A stretch of 64,000 nt of DNA. Origin: Megaleporinus macrocephalus (lineage: Eukaryota > Chordata > Actinopteri > Characiformes > Anostomidae). Each line of letters begins with the position of its first letter. Within the stretch, counting starts at the first letter, position 1. The stretch lies in NCBI GenBank assembly GCA_021613375.1, contig CM038720.1, forward strand, positions 14,415,962 through 14,479,961, in the 5' to 3' direction. The translations under genes were made by a program, and so were the position numbers. The notes beneath the pieces were generated by a model. That model had not been told where the DNA came from. It worked only from the letters and a program-made list of their open reading frames with translations, and did not search any database. Of the stretch, positions 36,861-48,743 are shown piece after piece.

Positions 36861-37011
36861 TGTAATCTGAAAACCTGCCCAAATTACCTAAGAAATTGGT
36901 GGTGAATTATTACTTATTTTTCTAACGAATGAGCCGTAAAATCAAACTACAATAACAGATTGTTAAACCAAGTAGTTTGTTGCCATTACCGCTGTCACCA
37001 GTACCCAGCAA

Positions 37012-37263
37012 ACACACAACGCTCTCACAACATTGTCTACTTTTCTTAACATAGTTATACTAAATAACAGTGTTTTCAATTATTTCTACCTTTTGGCCAC
37101 TATGCAATATTCCATGGAGTTCTATGCAGATATAATGAAGCGTGTAAAGGATTTTAAGAGGTTTAACAGTGTACTGACAGTTTAGCCACTATGTTGTCAT
37201 AATGTTATGGGCACCAAACCAGCATGTTGTCGCGACCTTGTCACAGCGTAACTGGGTTTGCAG
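37012..37263. repeat. CCCAGCAAAC repeat family, copy 2 (MITE-like)
   Basis: The left end is CCCAGCAAACACACAACG. The right end, read inward, is CCCTGCAAACCCAGTTACG, giving imperfect TIRs around a 250-bp non-coding body with CTACCTTTTGGCCACTATG and CTATGCAGATATAATGAAGC. It is the most complete of the three copies. Confidence 0.65.
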
Positions 37264-37274
37264 GGTGGGGGTGA

Positions 37275-37893
37275 CAGTATTAAATATTGTGATATAACGG
37301 TTGGTGATACTGTATTGATTCTCAAATTAACAGGGTCTGTTTTTAGTCAGTGGTTTCCAGTCAAAGATTGTGGATTCATTTAGCGTTGTGTCTAAACCTC
37401 CAGCCACTAAATAGCAGTGTTGTAATTATTATATTTATTGTTTCTAGTTAAATTTTTGTTGCACACTTATGTCTGCATGTTTGCACTTTGTTCTATGTTG
37501 CACCATGCTGTTCCTGGAGGAACGTAATTGTGTGTACTTGTACGTAGATGGAATGGCAATAAAAGCCACTTGACTTGATATACAGGGTGTCTCAAAAGTA
37601 AGGAAACACCTATACTTTATTATTATTATTCTTTTTATGATTAAGGTTATGTTGACATAACACACCACTGTTTTTCTAATAAAGTTCTCTACCAGTTTAA
37701 AATGTCATACACCTACACGTACCATTTGAAAAACTAAAGTTAAAATTCAAGAGATTCATTTTAAACCATAACAGTTTTTATAAAAGTACATTGTAAAAAA
37801 TATTTGGCTTTTCTTATTGCAATATATTAGATTGTATCTCTTGTATCATGATATGGATCGTATCGTCATGCTCTTACCAACACACAGCCCTGA
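37275..37893. mobile_element. MITE of the CACAGCCCT family, interrupted
   Basis: It shares GTTGTGTCTAAACCTCCAGC, AGCAGTGTTGTAAT, TTGCAATATATTAGA, ATCGTATCGTCA and the right end ACCAACACACAGCCCT with the copy at 55440-55774. A mariner-like end ACAGGGTGTCTCAAAAGTA (37583-37601) lies inside, so another element inserted or recombined into it. Confidence 0.6.
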
Positions 37894-39270
37894 TCATCAG
37901 CAATGCAGAAAACGCTGGAGTAGCCAGTCAGACAGGACCCCCTGAGTACCAGGGGCTATTTCACACACTGGTGGAGACAGAACCCACAATGTTTACAGTG
38001 TAGATGTAGCCATTTTATTTATTAACCAAAATGACCGGTCTGTATGTGTGCTCTGAGTTTATGTAATATTGATCATGGTTAAATAATATCTAAAAAAAGG
38101 TAATTTTTTAAATTGGGGATTATTTTATTTGGGGACTATTTTGTCTTACAACACCATACATGTACACCTCCATCATAAATGTATTATAAAAATATGTTTT
38201 AAGCCTAAAACTTCTGAATTTCATGAAACAATGTGTCAGGCCCCAGGCAATGTATTTGTGTAACGATTTTATACTGATGTCAGTTGTCTGGTTCCTATCA
38301 CCAACTGTAAACAGTTCTGATTGGCAGTCCTAGAGAGGAGTGTTTTTCACCAGATCACTCTGAATGACTGTTTACATGCTAAAGATTTTATTACACAGAA
38401 AATCGCAGGAATTCCTCATTGAAGATACGTTTCTATTAATCATACACTCTGGCATAAATTGCCAGTTGATCATAATAAAGGGCTTGTTTTTCCACCTTGA
38501 GTTGTCCTCAGTGAAACAAAGCTCGCTGCTTGGACACATAATTAATGGGCTAGGGTGTCCCGTTCTGATGTTCGGCCTTCACTCATTTCCATGCATGGAT
38601 GGCGTTCAGGCAAATTATTTCTCTTGAGAATCTCTGTTTATCCTCATTAATGACTCTTGCATATATCAATTACCAGTTATACTGAGGACAGTTAGTAATT
38701 CCATGTTTACTGTTAAAATAACAGCCCCAAATGATTTAACCAGAGCAGAGCAGAGCAGAGCCAAGCAAAGGGTCAGTTTACCACTGATAACGTATCATGC
38801 AGATTAGATTTTTCTGAGTTATATGTCTTAGTTGCCATATTTTACACTCAGGGACAAATGGTTGTGACAGTGTTTTGCTTTGTCTTTCGAGAGAAGCCCT
38901 CTGAGGCATTGTTAAAGCCACAGAGAACTACTACTGTGCAGAGAATGACATGACATGAAATTTGCTGCAAGTAGCCCGTCATTGTGGTAGCTGGGCTGCA
39001 GAGATCTAACTTCAGTGTTTGAAGTAATCAGGGCGGCCAGTAATCAAAAACCTTGGCCATTCTGGCACCGTAGCAGTAAATCATTGCCAGCTTAGCCAAG
39101 TAGTCATACACCCTTGATTTATTCATTTCTGTCACTGTAGATGTTTTGTTCTTTGGAGCATCATGAGCTTTCACATAACAAGCGCACACTAAAGGACACA
39201 TGTTCTTTGTCCTTTTTTCACATCTCAGAATTGATTATTGGGCAGCAGAGCTGTTCCTTTATTTATGTAA
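37894..39270. other. pde4d intron, repeat-poor
   Basis: No exon or clear repeat. A short (GCAGA)3 tract occurs at 38744-38759. The segment at about 38360-38660 looks unique and could be conserved non-coding sequence. Confidence 0.35.
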
Positions 39271-40135
39271 TACCCATCCAAAGTTTTGACACCTACTCAT
39301 AAGAAATTTCTCTGTATTGCTTTTTTCTGTTCTCTGTAGTTTAGAAGAATAGTGGATAACATGTATGACATAACACATTTGAAATGATGCAGTGATCAAT
39401 AAAGTGGTAAATATCTTAGACTTTTCAAACAGATAAATCAAGTTAATTAACTTAGAACTTGTCTTAGAAATAATATCAAATATAGGCTTTACCTTTTATA
39501 CTACTGTGTAAAAGTCACAAAACTTCCATCTTTTTTTAATTTTGTTGTCGAAATATATATTTCTAAAAACATACATTTAACAGAAAATCACAGAGAAGCC
39601 TCAGCAACTACATATTACATATATTTTCAGTTTGTAGGGTAGCCACCCCTGGCTTTATTACAGCTTACCTCCATTCTTTCCTGGAGACTGCAGATATTTT
39701 TCACCTCCATATTTCAGTCTTAGAAGCTGGTTGCATTTTCTCCTTCTCCCAGTGTAAGTAATGAAACTCCTCCATTGATGTTGGGGTCTGGGCTCTGGGT
39801 CGGCCAGTGCAGCTGCTGTGCGCTTGATTTGAACATTTTCTTCGTTTTGTCTGGTTTCTTGTAAACTGCTTCCTCACTGTCACACGTCCTTTCAGATCCA
39901 TAGTGTTGAACAAAGGATGGACCAAAACTACTGTTGATTTTACAGGTCTGTTGCAAAAATGCACCAATTTTTCCTCACTCTCAAAGCTGAATGCTTTAAA
40001 ATTCTGTTCATCTGATGGGAACAGTCTTGGTGGTCTGTAGGTGAGTGTGGGCAGGAACCTGGTGATATGTACATGATACAGGGGTTATTAGAATTCTGTA
40101 ATTTTGTAAGCAAGGCGATATATTTCAATTGTTTT
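39271..40135 (-). mobile_element. Tc1/mariner fossil
   Basis: The left end CCATCCAAAGTTTTGACACC (39274-39293) is a Tc1-type TIR. On the - strand, 39956-39720 reads KMFKSSAQQLHWPTQSPDPN, the WPxQSPDLNPIE region of a Tc1-like transposase, in a degenerate frame with a shifted sister frame beside it. The catalytic acidic residues cannot all be traced. The right end is missing. Confidence 0.7.
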
Positions 40136-40169
40136 AAATGCTACTGGTTTATGTTGGAATGGAAGAGTC

Positions 40170-40215
40170 TAATAGATAGATAGATACTTTATTAATCCCA
40201 GAGGGAAATTCAAAT
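40170..40215 (-). repeat. LINE/SINE 3' tail with (TAGA)n
   Basis: Read on the - strand, AATTTCCCTCTGGGATTAAT leads into AAAGTATC and then a TCTA microsatellite. This is the 3' tail of a fish LINE and its partner SINEs, and resembles the tail of the SINE at 53349-53632. Confidence 0.55.
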
Positions 40216-43200
40216 AATAGCTGTTGGAGGTCTGCCACAAATCTTTGCTTCCAATTTAATAATTTAAAATCGATAAAAAAAATCGTGTTTTTGAGAATCG
40301 ATATAATATCGCAAAACATAATGCTGTGATATTTAAGTATATCAATATTTTCTTACACCCCCAGTAGTCTGACAGGTATTGCGCGGTACTTGGGAGTCCC
40401 ATTTAATTTTTAGTTTTTTATAATTTTTTTAAGCTTCTGTTTTTTTTCCCACTTATTGTCCTTTAACTCTTCTATTTCTAATGCAAAGTGGACTATCTTC
40501 AAACACTTGTACTTAAAATCTATTTTGACTGGGAAGTTAATAAATGGGGGACATTTGCACAGTGCTGTGTATTTGTCTTGGAGACAAATTTCAAGCATTT
40601 ACCCACAAGCCTGTAAATCAGTGTGTTAATTCTAAAAACAGGACAGATATCTGGAGTTTTAGTGGTTTTATATTTATGTAAATCCAGCTTTTCGTTGTTA
40701 AAGAAACAATTGTAGAGGACATGGTTCAATTTATGTGAACCTTCCATTAATAAACAATAATATTTTCTTTTTTTTTTCCTATTATTATTTCTCAGTGGTT
40801 CATGTATGTGATATGTTATATCTGAATAATGGGGGAGCAGCTAATGGTGGCCGGTCATCATGGCACCCCTCCCTGCACTTTATAGGCCCTAGAGTAAATG
40901 CCCCACCTCTGCACTGCTGGTACTTACGGGACTGGCGAAAGGCACGTCCAATTACAGGATCAGTAATCTGTAGTATTCTTATTTGTTATGATGGCTGAGG
41001 TTTCTCAAGCTCTATGCCATACACGCCTCTCCTTGTGTGTCCTCTGGAAGCAGGCCAGTGAGTTTACATAAGATTTCCAGCAATACCATCGGCTCATGTC
41101 TGAGATCAATGATTCTCACAGACATGTGGAGCAAGAATAGTAGGAGTGCTAAGGTCAGTCATTTTACTTGCCTTTCAGTGAAGCATCATGCAGATGCTTC
41201 ACTATTACCGGTAACAGATTACCGTTACATTACTGAGTCCACATTTCTAAACATGAACATTCTGTCTGACCTACAAAAAGCTGGGTTATTCAATGGGCCG
41301 TCAGATTCATTAACCAGCCTAATCTAAACAAAGTAATGGATAAAAAATCCACATTGATCATAAGCTGATGCAAGAGTTTCGATCAAGCACTGGAAAATCA
41401 GCATAACATTTGCTGTCTAGACTTGATACTAGAATTTGCTAGTTAATTGTACTCATTGCATTATTGGTACAAGTTATCTGTGCAGGCAAAGCAATTTTAT
41501 AGGTTTAAAATGTTTATTCTCGGAAATAAAATCATAAATTGCCCTTATATTTACTATTTTTACTGTCAACTAACATGGAAAACAAGGACAGTTTGAATTG
41601 TCAGGATAGTAGCTAGTTGTCTTGAACAGTGCTTGATTTCAGTTAGGTTATTACAATCAACAGAATAATGTGCATCAGAGCACCATCAGTAGAATTACTT
41701 GCCTGAAGCATTTTTTGACTAAACTTAACATGGATTAACAACAAATTTCATATATATAAATTTCTTCCAAATTATTTTGGAGTATTTCTATTGGCCCCTA
41801 ATTATGAATTTTCACACAATGTAAACGGCAGCTGTCATGTTCAAATCATGTTGACAAATACAAATCGATAAAAATGGAGAGTTTATCTGTGTTTGTGTAT
41901 TTAGGGGATGTTTAAGGTCTTCAACTTAATGCAGCCCCGAACTGAAAGAGAAACTGACTGATAACATGCCAGAGCCTGCTGGTGTGGATTCATGCCCTAT
42001 TTTCAGCGCGTCCCTCTGCAGGACAGTGAGTTTGCCAAACATTAGCAAGAAGAGAGAACAGGCAGGGTGTGACAGAAATAACAAAAGAATAAAGAACAAA
42101 TTAAACATAAAATAAAACACAAAATGTGAGAAAATCTAACAGAATTCGGTTAAAAGAAGGATTTTATTGGGCATGTTCACTTCAAGTTCATCTCTTTTGT
42201 AATGACTTCTTCTGGTTTGAACCGCTGTTTAACACCACAGTAGTTCTAAAAATGTTGATATTTTTTAAGTGCATTTTGTACTGAGCTGCATAAAAACAAA
42301 CCTCATGACTGCATCAATACTATTTTTAAGCAGAGTGCGAGTACAGTACATATGGAATACAGATTGTGATGCCATAATAAGTAACCTACTAAGAAGCTGT
42401 TATTGAAAATGAGGACAGTGCATTTTAGCAGTTAAATTATTAAACTCTAGCTGAATTTAAACAGTGTGCATTAGCTAGCTATTTTGACATTAAATTACAT
42501 ATTTTATATCTAGATTATTATTTTATTTTTAACATATTCATTGAAAAGGGCTTCAGTGGTTTTGTTCCATGTAGATGGACATGTGTAATTAAACTACAGT
42601 AAACTTCGTCTGTGTTTTTCAACACCATGCTCTGTAGCACTGGAGTCTTTTGTTTGGCTGGTTGAGCTGTAGTTGAATGTCCTCTAGAGCTAAACATTCA
42701 CTGTGCGATTTTAAGAAATATTGTTCTTTGGTGACTCACACTGTACATTTGAATAGACCAGACCAGCGTGTGCGGATAAAGTCTACGCTTTATATACTCT
42801 CACTTGATGATACCACTTCGTCTGACTGACTTGCTACGTGAAACGCAGCCCCTGCAACAACAATGACGCTGTTTCATTCAAAATGAGTACCGAGCACAAA
42901 CACTGAGAAGCTGAGCAGCTTTGCTACCTTGTACCACGCTGTGCACTGAGACCAAAACCAGGCAGTGAAGCACACGGTAGGACAGTACAGTTATTCTACA
43001 GACTGTTTCCCAGTTTATACCTCCCAGTTCTGTTCAAACAGAAAAGGCCTCTGTTTTGTCTCTCAATTCGTAAAAATGGGATAAAATTGTACTATGTTGG
43101 GAATATTCCAAGGTAGGACGTTTAAGGTGGCAGGCGGCTTTTAAGTGGCCAATGACAGCTTCAGAAAAGCTTGAATCGTTTGTTCATTAGCACATGCAAA

Positions 43201-44440
43201 ATACAGTAGGCTTACGCCATATAGTGTTAGGTGGAATGGAATGTTTGTGTTGGTGCATGAGTAAATAAGGAGTATGAGTAAATTGGAATATGAGTAAATG
43301 AGCACAGTATACTAGTATTGGTATTGATGCACACACACTTATGACTTGTTTACAGAATGATTGAAGTACATTGGACTTACCCTGCAGGAAGGACATCTTA
43401 AAAATTGCAAACTCTCCATCTCTTGATTGTGGAGACTGATTCCACGGCAGTGGAGCTACTTGCCTGTGCAGTAATGACCACAGTGACGTCTTTTTATTCA
43501 CATTTTTGACATTTTGGACGGACAGTGAAAAGAGTACCTATAGAAGTATCATCAGTATTATCAGTATTCCTTAGGGGTCTAAAATGTGTCTGCACAGTCA
43601 TACCACGTTTGTTCAGGGAGTGATGTTTACTTGATTGGGTGAGACACTTCGGTGAGGCACCCAATTAGAAAAGAGCCAAGGGCCAGAATAGAGGATAGCT
43701 TTGTAGACTTTCTTTGTCCTCCTCCAGTTTGTGTAGGTCAGAGTCAATCACTGGGACGATGTTTGTAATGAGGAGTCCAAGTGAGGCTCCAAGAAAAAGG
43801 CACCTCCTGTTTAATCTCAGCGTGCACTGAGTGTCTGCGGCAGGCTCATAATAGCATGTAGAAGCTTTTGTTCAAGTGGGAGTTACTTGATGCTTCGCAG
43901 CATTAAAGCTTCTTCACTTTGAGTGCTACTCGCTTCTGAAGTGTTAATAGTAATCACGAGTGCACTCGAATGAGGCTCTCTTAGAATGCAAGTCATCAAG
44001 AAAGTGCTGTTATTCTTTAGCCAACTTAAGTGAAATCCCTCCGCTCATGTGATTCCATTCAGTTTAATTGGGCGATACCACATTCCGGGTGCGAAGTGCA
44101 GTATGAATGCATTTGTAATACATTTCACATAAAACGAATTAAATTTTCATTCCAACAAGCATGAGGACATGCTTTCAGGAAGCATCACATCACAGTAATC
44201 ATTCAATATAGATTTAAATGTGTCTTACCACTGAGAGCGTTTTGTAATGCAAAACGAAATTATGCAGATTTTTTACTCAAACAAACAACATGATGGGATG
44301 CTGTCACTAATTCTTAGGCTCAACCTTAGCTGAACTGAGCTTTAAAACTAAAAATGAGTGTACTTGTCATTTTCTTTGTCATTTTCCACACATGTACACA
44401 CATACATAAACACATACAGAAAGATGAAAGTTATTTAGTG
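40216..44440. other. pde4d intron, few recognised repeats
   Basis: No exon was recognised. An AATCGATATAATATCGC stretch at about 40295-40311 recalls the CACAGCCCT MITE family. The part from about 43600 to 44120 looks unique, has balanced composition and could contain conserved enhancers. The open frame at 43187-43501 on the - strand has no family motif. Confidence 0.35.
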
Positions 44441-44454
44441 AAGGCAATAGATCT

Positions 44455-44593
44455 GTTTAGAACCATGAGTTCTATATAGAACCATTTCTTGCTTAAATGG
44501 TTCTTCACATGGTGAGATTGTTCTTCAGATTGATGGAGAATGTGTTTATGTGTATATGGTTCTTTATAGATCATTTTTGAAAATGGCTCCGTG
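44455..44593. repeat. Partial MITE, GGTTCT family
   Basis: It has TTAGAACCATGAGTTC, TATATAGAACCATTTC and AAATGGTTCTTCACATG words as in the element at 28293-28872. A hAT element inserted at its right side (target duplication 44586-44593). Confidence 0.55.
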
Positions 44594-45725
44594 CATTGGC
44601 TGAGCCAAAACAGGGACTGGGGAGACACTGGACCCCCATGAAATCTGATTGGACCCCCCAGGTGCCACCCCAGATGACTGACATGTCACGGCACCGCATG
44701 TCTTGTTGAAAAGAGCCCATTTTATTTTGTAATCGGTAATGTTGTTGCTGTTGACTGCTAGGTCCCTCCTGTGCAGTAGTTGGCGCTATGAATCACAATT
44801 ATAAAGAAAAGGAGGAGAACAAGCGAGTCAACCGCTCGGGAGAGATATTGCGGCAGGAAGAAGAACAGCAGCCTACTTGGTGATGGAGGGTGAAATAGTC
44901 AGAGTGATTGTTTAAAGTCACTGTTATGTTCAGAGAGGAGATCGTTTCTTGTAGTTGAACTTTGCTGATGTTACAGTGTGATATGTCAGTTCACCCGCGA
45001 GTATCAAGATAACGTTAACATTACGTTACATCTCATTTCTTCTATAGATGACTATCAGCTTCCAGCGGGTGCTTCATGTTATACATTTCACTCTGGGCGC
45101 TTTGAACTGGGCAGAATGTGTTGAGATTCGACTCTGTGCTGGACTTTCTTTCTCTGTTTCTCTAATGTTTGTAGAGGAATGGCAATAACTACTTTAGCTG
45201 ATTTAGCTGGTTCATGCACTGTTGGCTGAAATGAAATGTAACGTGAAGGTTGTGTCTAACATGTCAACTAGCTGAAAAGTCTGAATACTGAACTTAGAGT
45301 AAGTTACTGAAAATCTTTACTCAAGTATAAGTGCAATTACTTATACTTAATAATAATTAGTCATACTCTTCTGAACTGAACATTAGGTAGCTTAGCACTT
45401 AGTCTTGGTACTTGCTTGATTAAGCTCTGTGCTATGTTCATGTCAAGATGGCATCACTGATAGTTTTTTTTTAAATAGAAAAAGGTTGTGGGATGTTTGC
45501 ATTTGTTTTTGCATGTGTTTTTATATTTATATATTGTACATTTTGTACATTGTTAATAAACTGCAGATTTAATACACAAATGCTTAAGATGTACTTTATG
45601 AAAACAGTATAACATTTACAGATTTTGATTGCAGTTGATTGCTTTTGTTGCTTTTGTCGTAGTCCCTACAATAGCTTTGGCCACCCTTTGGCCACCCCAA
45701 GGATAAAAGTCTAGCTCCGCCACTG
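44594..45725. mobile_element. hAT-type non-autonomous element, 1132 bp
   Basis: The ends are CATTGGCTGAGCC and, read inward, CAGTGGCGGAGC. They are flanked by GCTCCGTG (44586-44593) and GCTCCATG (45726-45733), an 8-bp duplication with one change. CAGTGGCGGAGC-type ends are typical of fish hAT elements. No transposase frame is present. Confidence 0.75.
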
Positions 45726-46689
45726 GCTCCATGTAGTGCCGTAGAAGCAAATGGATCCACATACAGCCAATTTCCCACCATTCTCAACTTTGTTCCATTT
45801 GAACAATTTCCAAAATGTTCTATATTATTATGAAACAAGGACACATGAAACCCAAAATCAGAATAAAAACAGTCATCATTGTTGATACTAATGTTATTTG
45901 TAAAAACACAACTTTCTAAGCTCAAATTTCTAGTAGCAATACCTAACACGTTTACTATCGTTACTTCATCCAGGGTAGCAAACTAAACCAAACTGAACCA
46001 AACTAGGCAGTTTCTGAAACCTGAAAACTGTAATCAGAGCTGGTGTTACTGTGTAGTAGTCATCCCCATTTTAAAGGAACTTGCAATGATAACATCATTA
46101 TTATTATTATTATTATAGAATGAAAGAGTCTGTGTAGATGATACACTTTAAAACTGTGACACAGTCGAGCAGCACTGGCCTTGTGACTGACCAGCTGATT
46201 GTGACTGATGTACTGGCTGGTGTACAGAATAAATGTGAAGCTGTGAAAATGCCGAGCTTCACGTGGGTGTGGGAGGCTGTTGGGGTAAAGTGATCAGCCC
46301 GATCGCTGTTGAAGGAAACCTGAATAGAGGTGTAGAGTGGAAGTAATGTCTAGCACACTGTATTCTAGAGCAGCTTAAGAAAACACGAAGTTGATAAGTT
46401 TCATGTTTTTTTCTGTGTAATGGTCCTATTTGCAAATGATTCTACTCACTGTACAATTTAGGACAAACAGGTTGTTCATCGTCTTATTTCGCTTGTCCTG
46501 TGTGTTGAGTCAGGTTTGTGCTGAGGTGATCAGAGTGGCAAAAAGAGCTGACACTGTGAAACTGGGAAATTAGGATTAGGATTTCAGGGGTCCTAAGGGC
46601 TTTCCACACATTGATATTGTCGGCTATAAAGTCTAGAAGTGTCTGATACAGCACTGTAGAACAGGAATAGACATCTCCCCTCGTTTATT
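45726..46689. other. pde4d intron, no recognised exon
   Basis: A (TTA)n microsatellite lies at about 46094-46114. The 117-codon frame on the - strand ending near 45596 crosses the hAT boundary and is not a gene. Confidence 0.4.
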
Positions 46690-46786
46690 TAATATCCATC
46701 CAAAAAGTTTCACAAAACTTTAATCCTTATCCCACAAAAATGAACATTACTGTGCCAAAGTCAGACCACACACACACACACACACA

Positions 46787-46829
<43 letters not shown>

Positions 46830-47640
46830 ACAAACATGTTTGGTTCTTGTTCTGCTATTTTGGACTTTGAGACACAGTTGTGTGGTACTGACACTTTTAT
46901 ACTGGAAGATCTAAAATAAACATTTCAATATTCCGTTTTTAATTTGTCCAGTTTTTGTGGACAAATTGATCAAACAGTTTTGTGCATTGTACTGTACTAC
47001 CACTGTAACTCAGCTCTTCTATCCCTCAAATCTTTAACTGGCATCATGGACATTGTTACATCTATCTGACTTATTTTAGAAAATCTTAAAAAATGTGCAC
47101 TGGCTAAGATTAAATTTAAGAGATCATAAGACATTATTAAAAGAGAAATGAGACTTAACTGTGCAAAACCAAAACTGTTTCATCAGATAAACTCTATTAC
47201 AATTGTTAAACATCGAGTTCCTATTTTGCTTCAAGTCTGAAAAAAATCTTCATTTGATCCTTCCACTGTGATAAGAAAACTCACCAAGTCTGAAAGGATA
47301 TGTAGATGTTAAGAAGCCATCACTGAGTGGGTGGAATTAGGGAGTGGGATTGTTTTTATCTTGTCTATTGTAAAACTTTAATAAAAAGACTTTGATAGAA
47401 AAATGAAGCCATTACTGAAAAAAGAAAATTAGAAAAAAATTTCGAAAAATTAGCTAATTAAAAGAAAAAAAGCTCCTAGTGCTCTCAGAACAATGGACTG
47501 ACCACCCCAGAGTCCAGACATCAACTTAGATACTTACTAAGACATGAAGGACGGAAAGCAAGTCCTCTAAAATAAAAGGAAACTGTAATCAAGTGAAAGG
47601 GGGTGAACACACACATTTTCTTATACAGCACTGCTGCTTT
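46690..47640 (+). mobile_element. Tc1/mariner fossils, related to the 23.8-kb cluster
   Basis: CCATCCAAAAAGTTTCACAA at the left resembles a Tc1 TIR. CTGAAAGGATATGTAGATGT (about 47290) and AATGGACTGACCACCCCAGA (about 47492) are the same family as at 23900-24140. All frames are broken. Confidence 0.6.
46767..46832. repeat. (CA)n microsatellite
   Basis: About 66 bases of CA repeat with a few interruptions (AGACA, CATACA). Confidence 0.95.
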
Positions 47641-47768
47641 TTTCTTGATGCTGAAAAATGAATAATTTGTGTGTAGTGGCTGTTTTGACAGAAAATTTAA
47701 ACAACTTAGATGAGTGCTGGTCTCTGACTTCTATACAGTTATAGATGTGTTTGTATGTGTAATGTAAT

Positions 47769-48501
47769 TAAAGGTGTCAAAAGTATTCACATTCATTACT
47801 TAGGTAGAAGTATAGATAGTAGAGTTTAAAAATACTTCTACAGAAGTTCCAACTGAAGCTTTTTACTCCAGTAAAAGTGTAAAAGTACTGCTTTCAGAAC
47901 TACTTAAAGTATAAAAGGAAAAGTAGTGTAAAGAAAAAAAAATGCCATTAAGGACAAAAGCTTAGGCTGCACCACAGGGGTCTATAGTGCACTCTCCTCC
48001 CCAAAAAATAATTCTTCCTAAAGCCATAATGTCTATAATGTTATATTAAAATGTTAATGTTGATAAATTTGGGATGCGCTAGACTTCCTGTTTCTGCCGC
48101 ATATACGCCCATTGAACATGAATGTATTTTAGTACAATGTAAATATATTAAAGAAGCATATCTGTGTACTACTGAGCATTAACATGAGTTTCATGGAGCG
48201 GAAGATATGATGACTAGTTGTCTATATGTATTGTAATGGTGCAAAAAGTCAAACTTTAAAGGCATCTTATCAATAATCTTTACTGGAATGTTAATGTACA
48301 TGAATGAAAACAAGCTGAAATGAAATAGGAGTAACGAGACTATGTTTAAAATGTAAGGAGGCGAAAGTACTGATAATGGAGTGAAAATGTAAGGAGTAGA
48401 AGTCAACTGAAAAATAATTACTCCAGTAAAGTATAAATAATCAAAAATTTCTACTTACGTAAGGTAACGAAGTATTTGTACTTTGTTACTTGACACCTCT
48501 G
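47769..48501. mobile_element. hAT-type non-autonomous element, 733 bp
   Basis: The ends are TAAAGGTGTCAAAAGTA and, read inward, CAGAGGTGTCAAGTAA. The flanks AATGTAAT (47761-47768) and AATATAAT (48502-48509) match at 7 of 8 positions. The subterminal sequence is full of ACTTAGGTAGAAGTA and CTCCAGTAAAAGT words of a widespread fish family. No coding capacity. Confidence 0.75.
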
Positions 48502-48670
48502 AATATAATATTACTAATACATTTCACAATATACACTGATTAAATACATTTTACCAAAACAAGATCTACATTGATCTTCTCTGTATTTGTATATGAGTGT
48601 TGTTTCTTTACATTTGTCTTCTTTGCCCTGATTGCATGGCGTTACTTTACCTGTACATTAAATTATCTGC

Positions 48671-48675
<5 letters not shown>

Positions 48676-48740
<65 letters not shown>
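48676..48740. repeat. (TA)n microsatellite
   Basis: About 65 bases of uninterrupted TA. It creates artificial Tyr-Ile open frames in two phases. Confidence 0.97.

Positions 48741-48743
<3 letters not shown>

Noticed and set aside
45596..45949. 117-codon - strand frame
   Set aside because: It runs across the hAT end and target duplication and has no motif.
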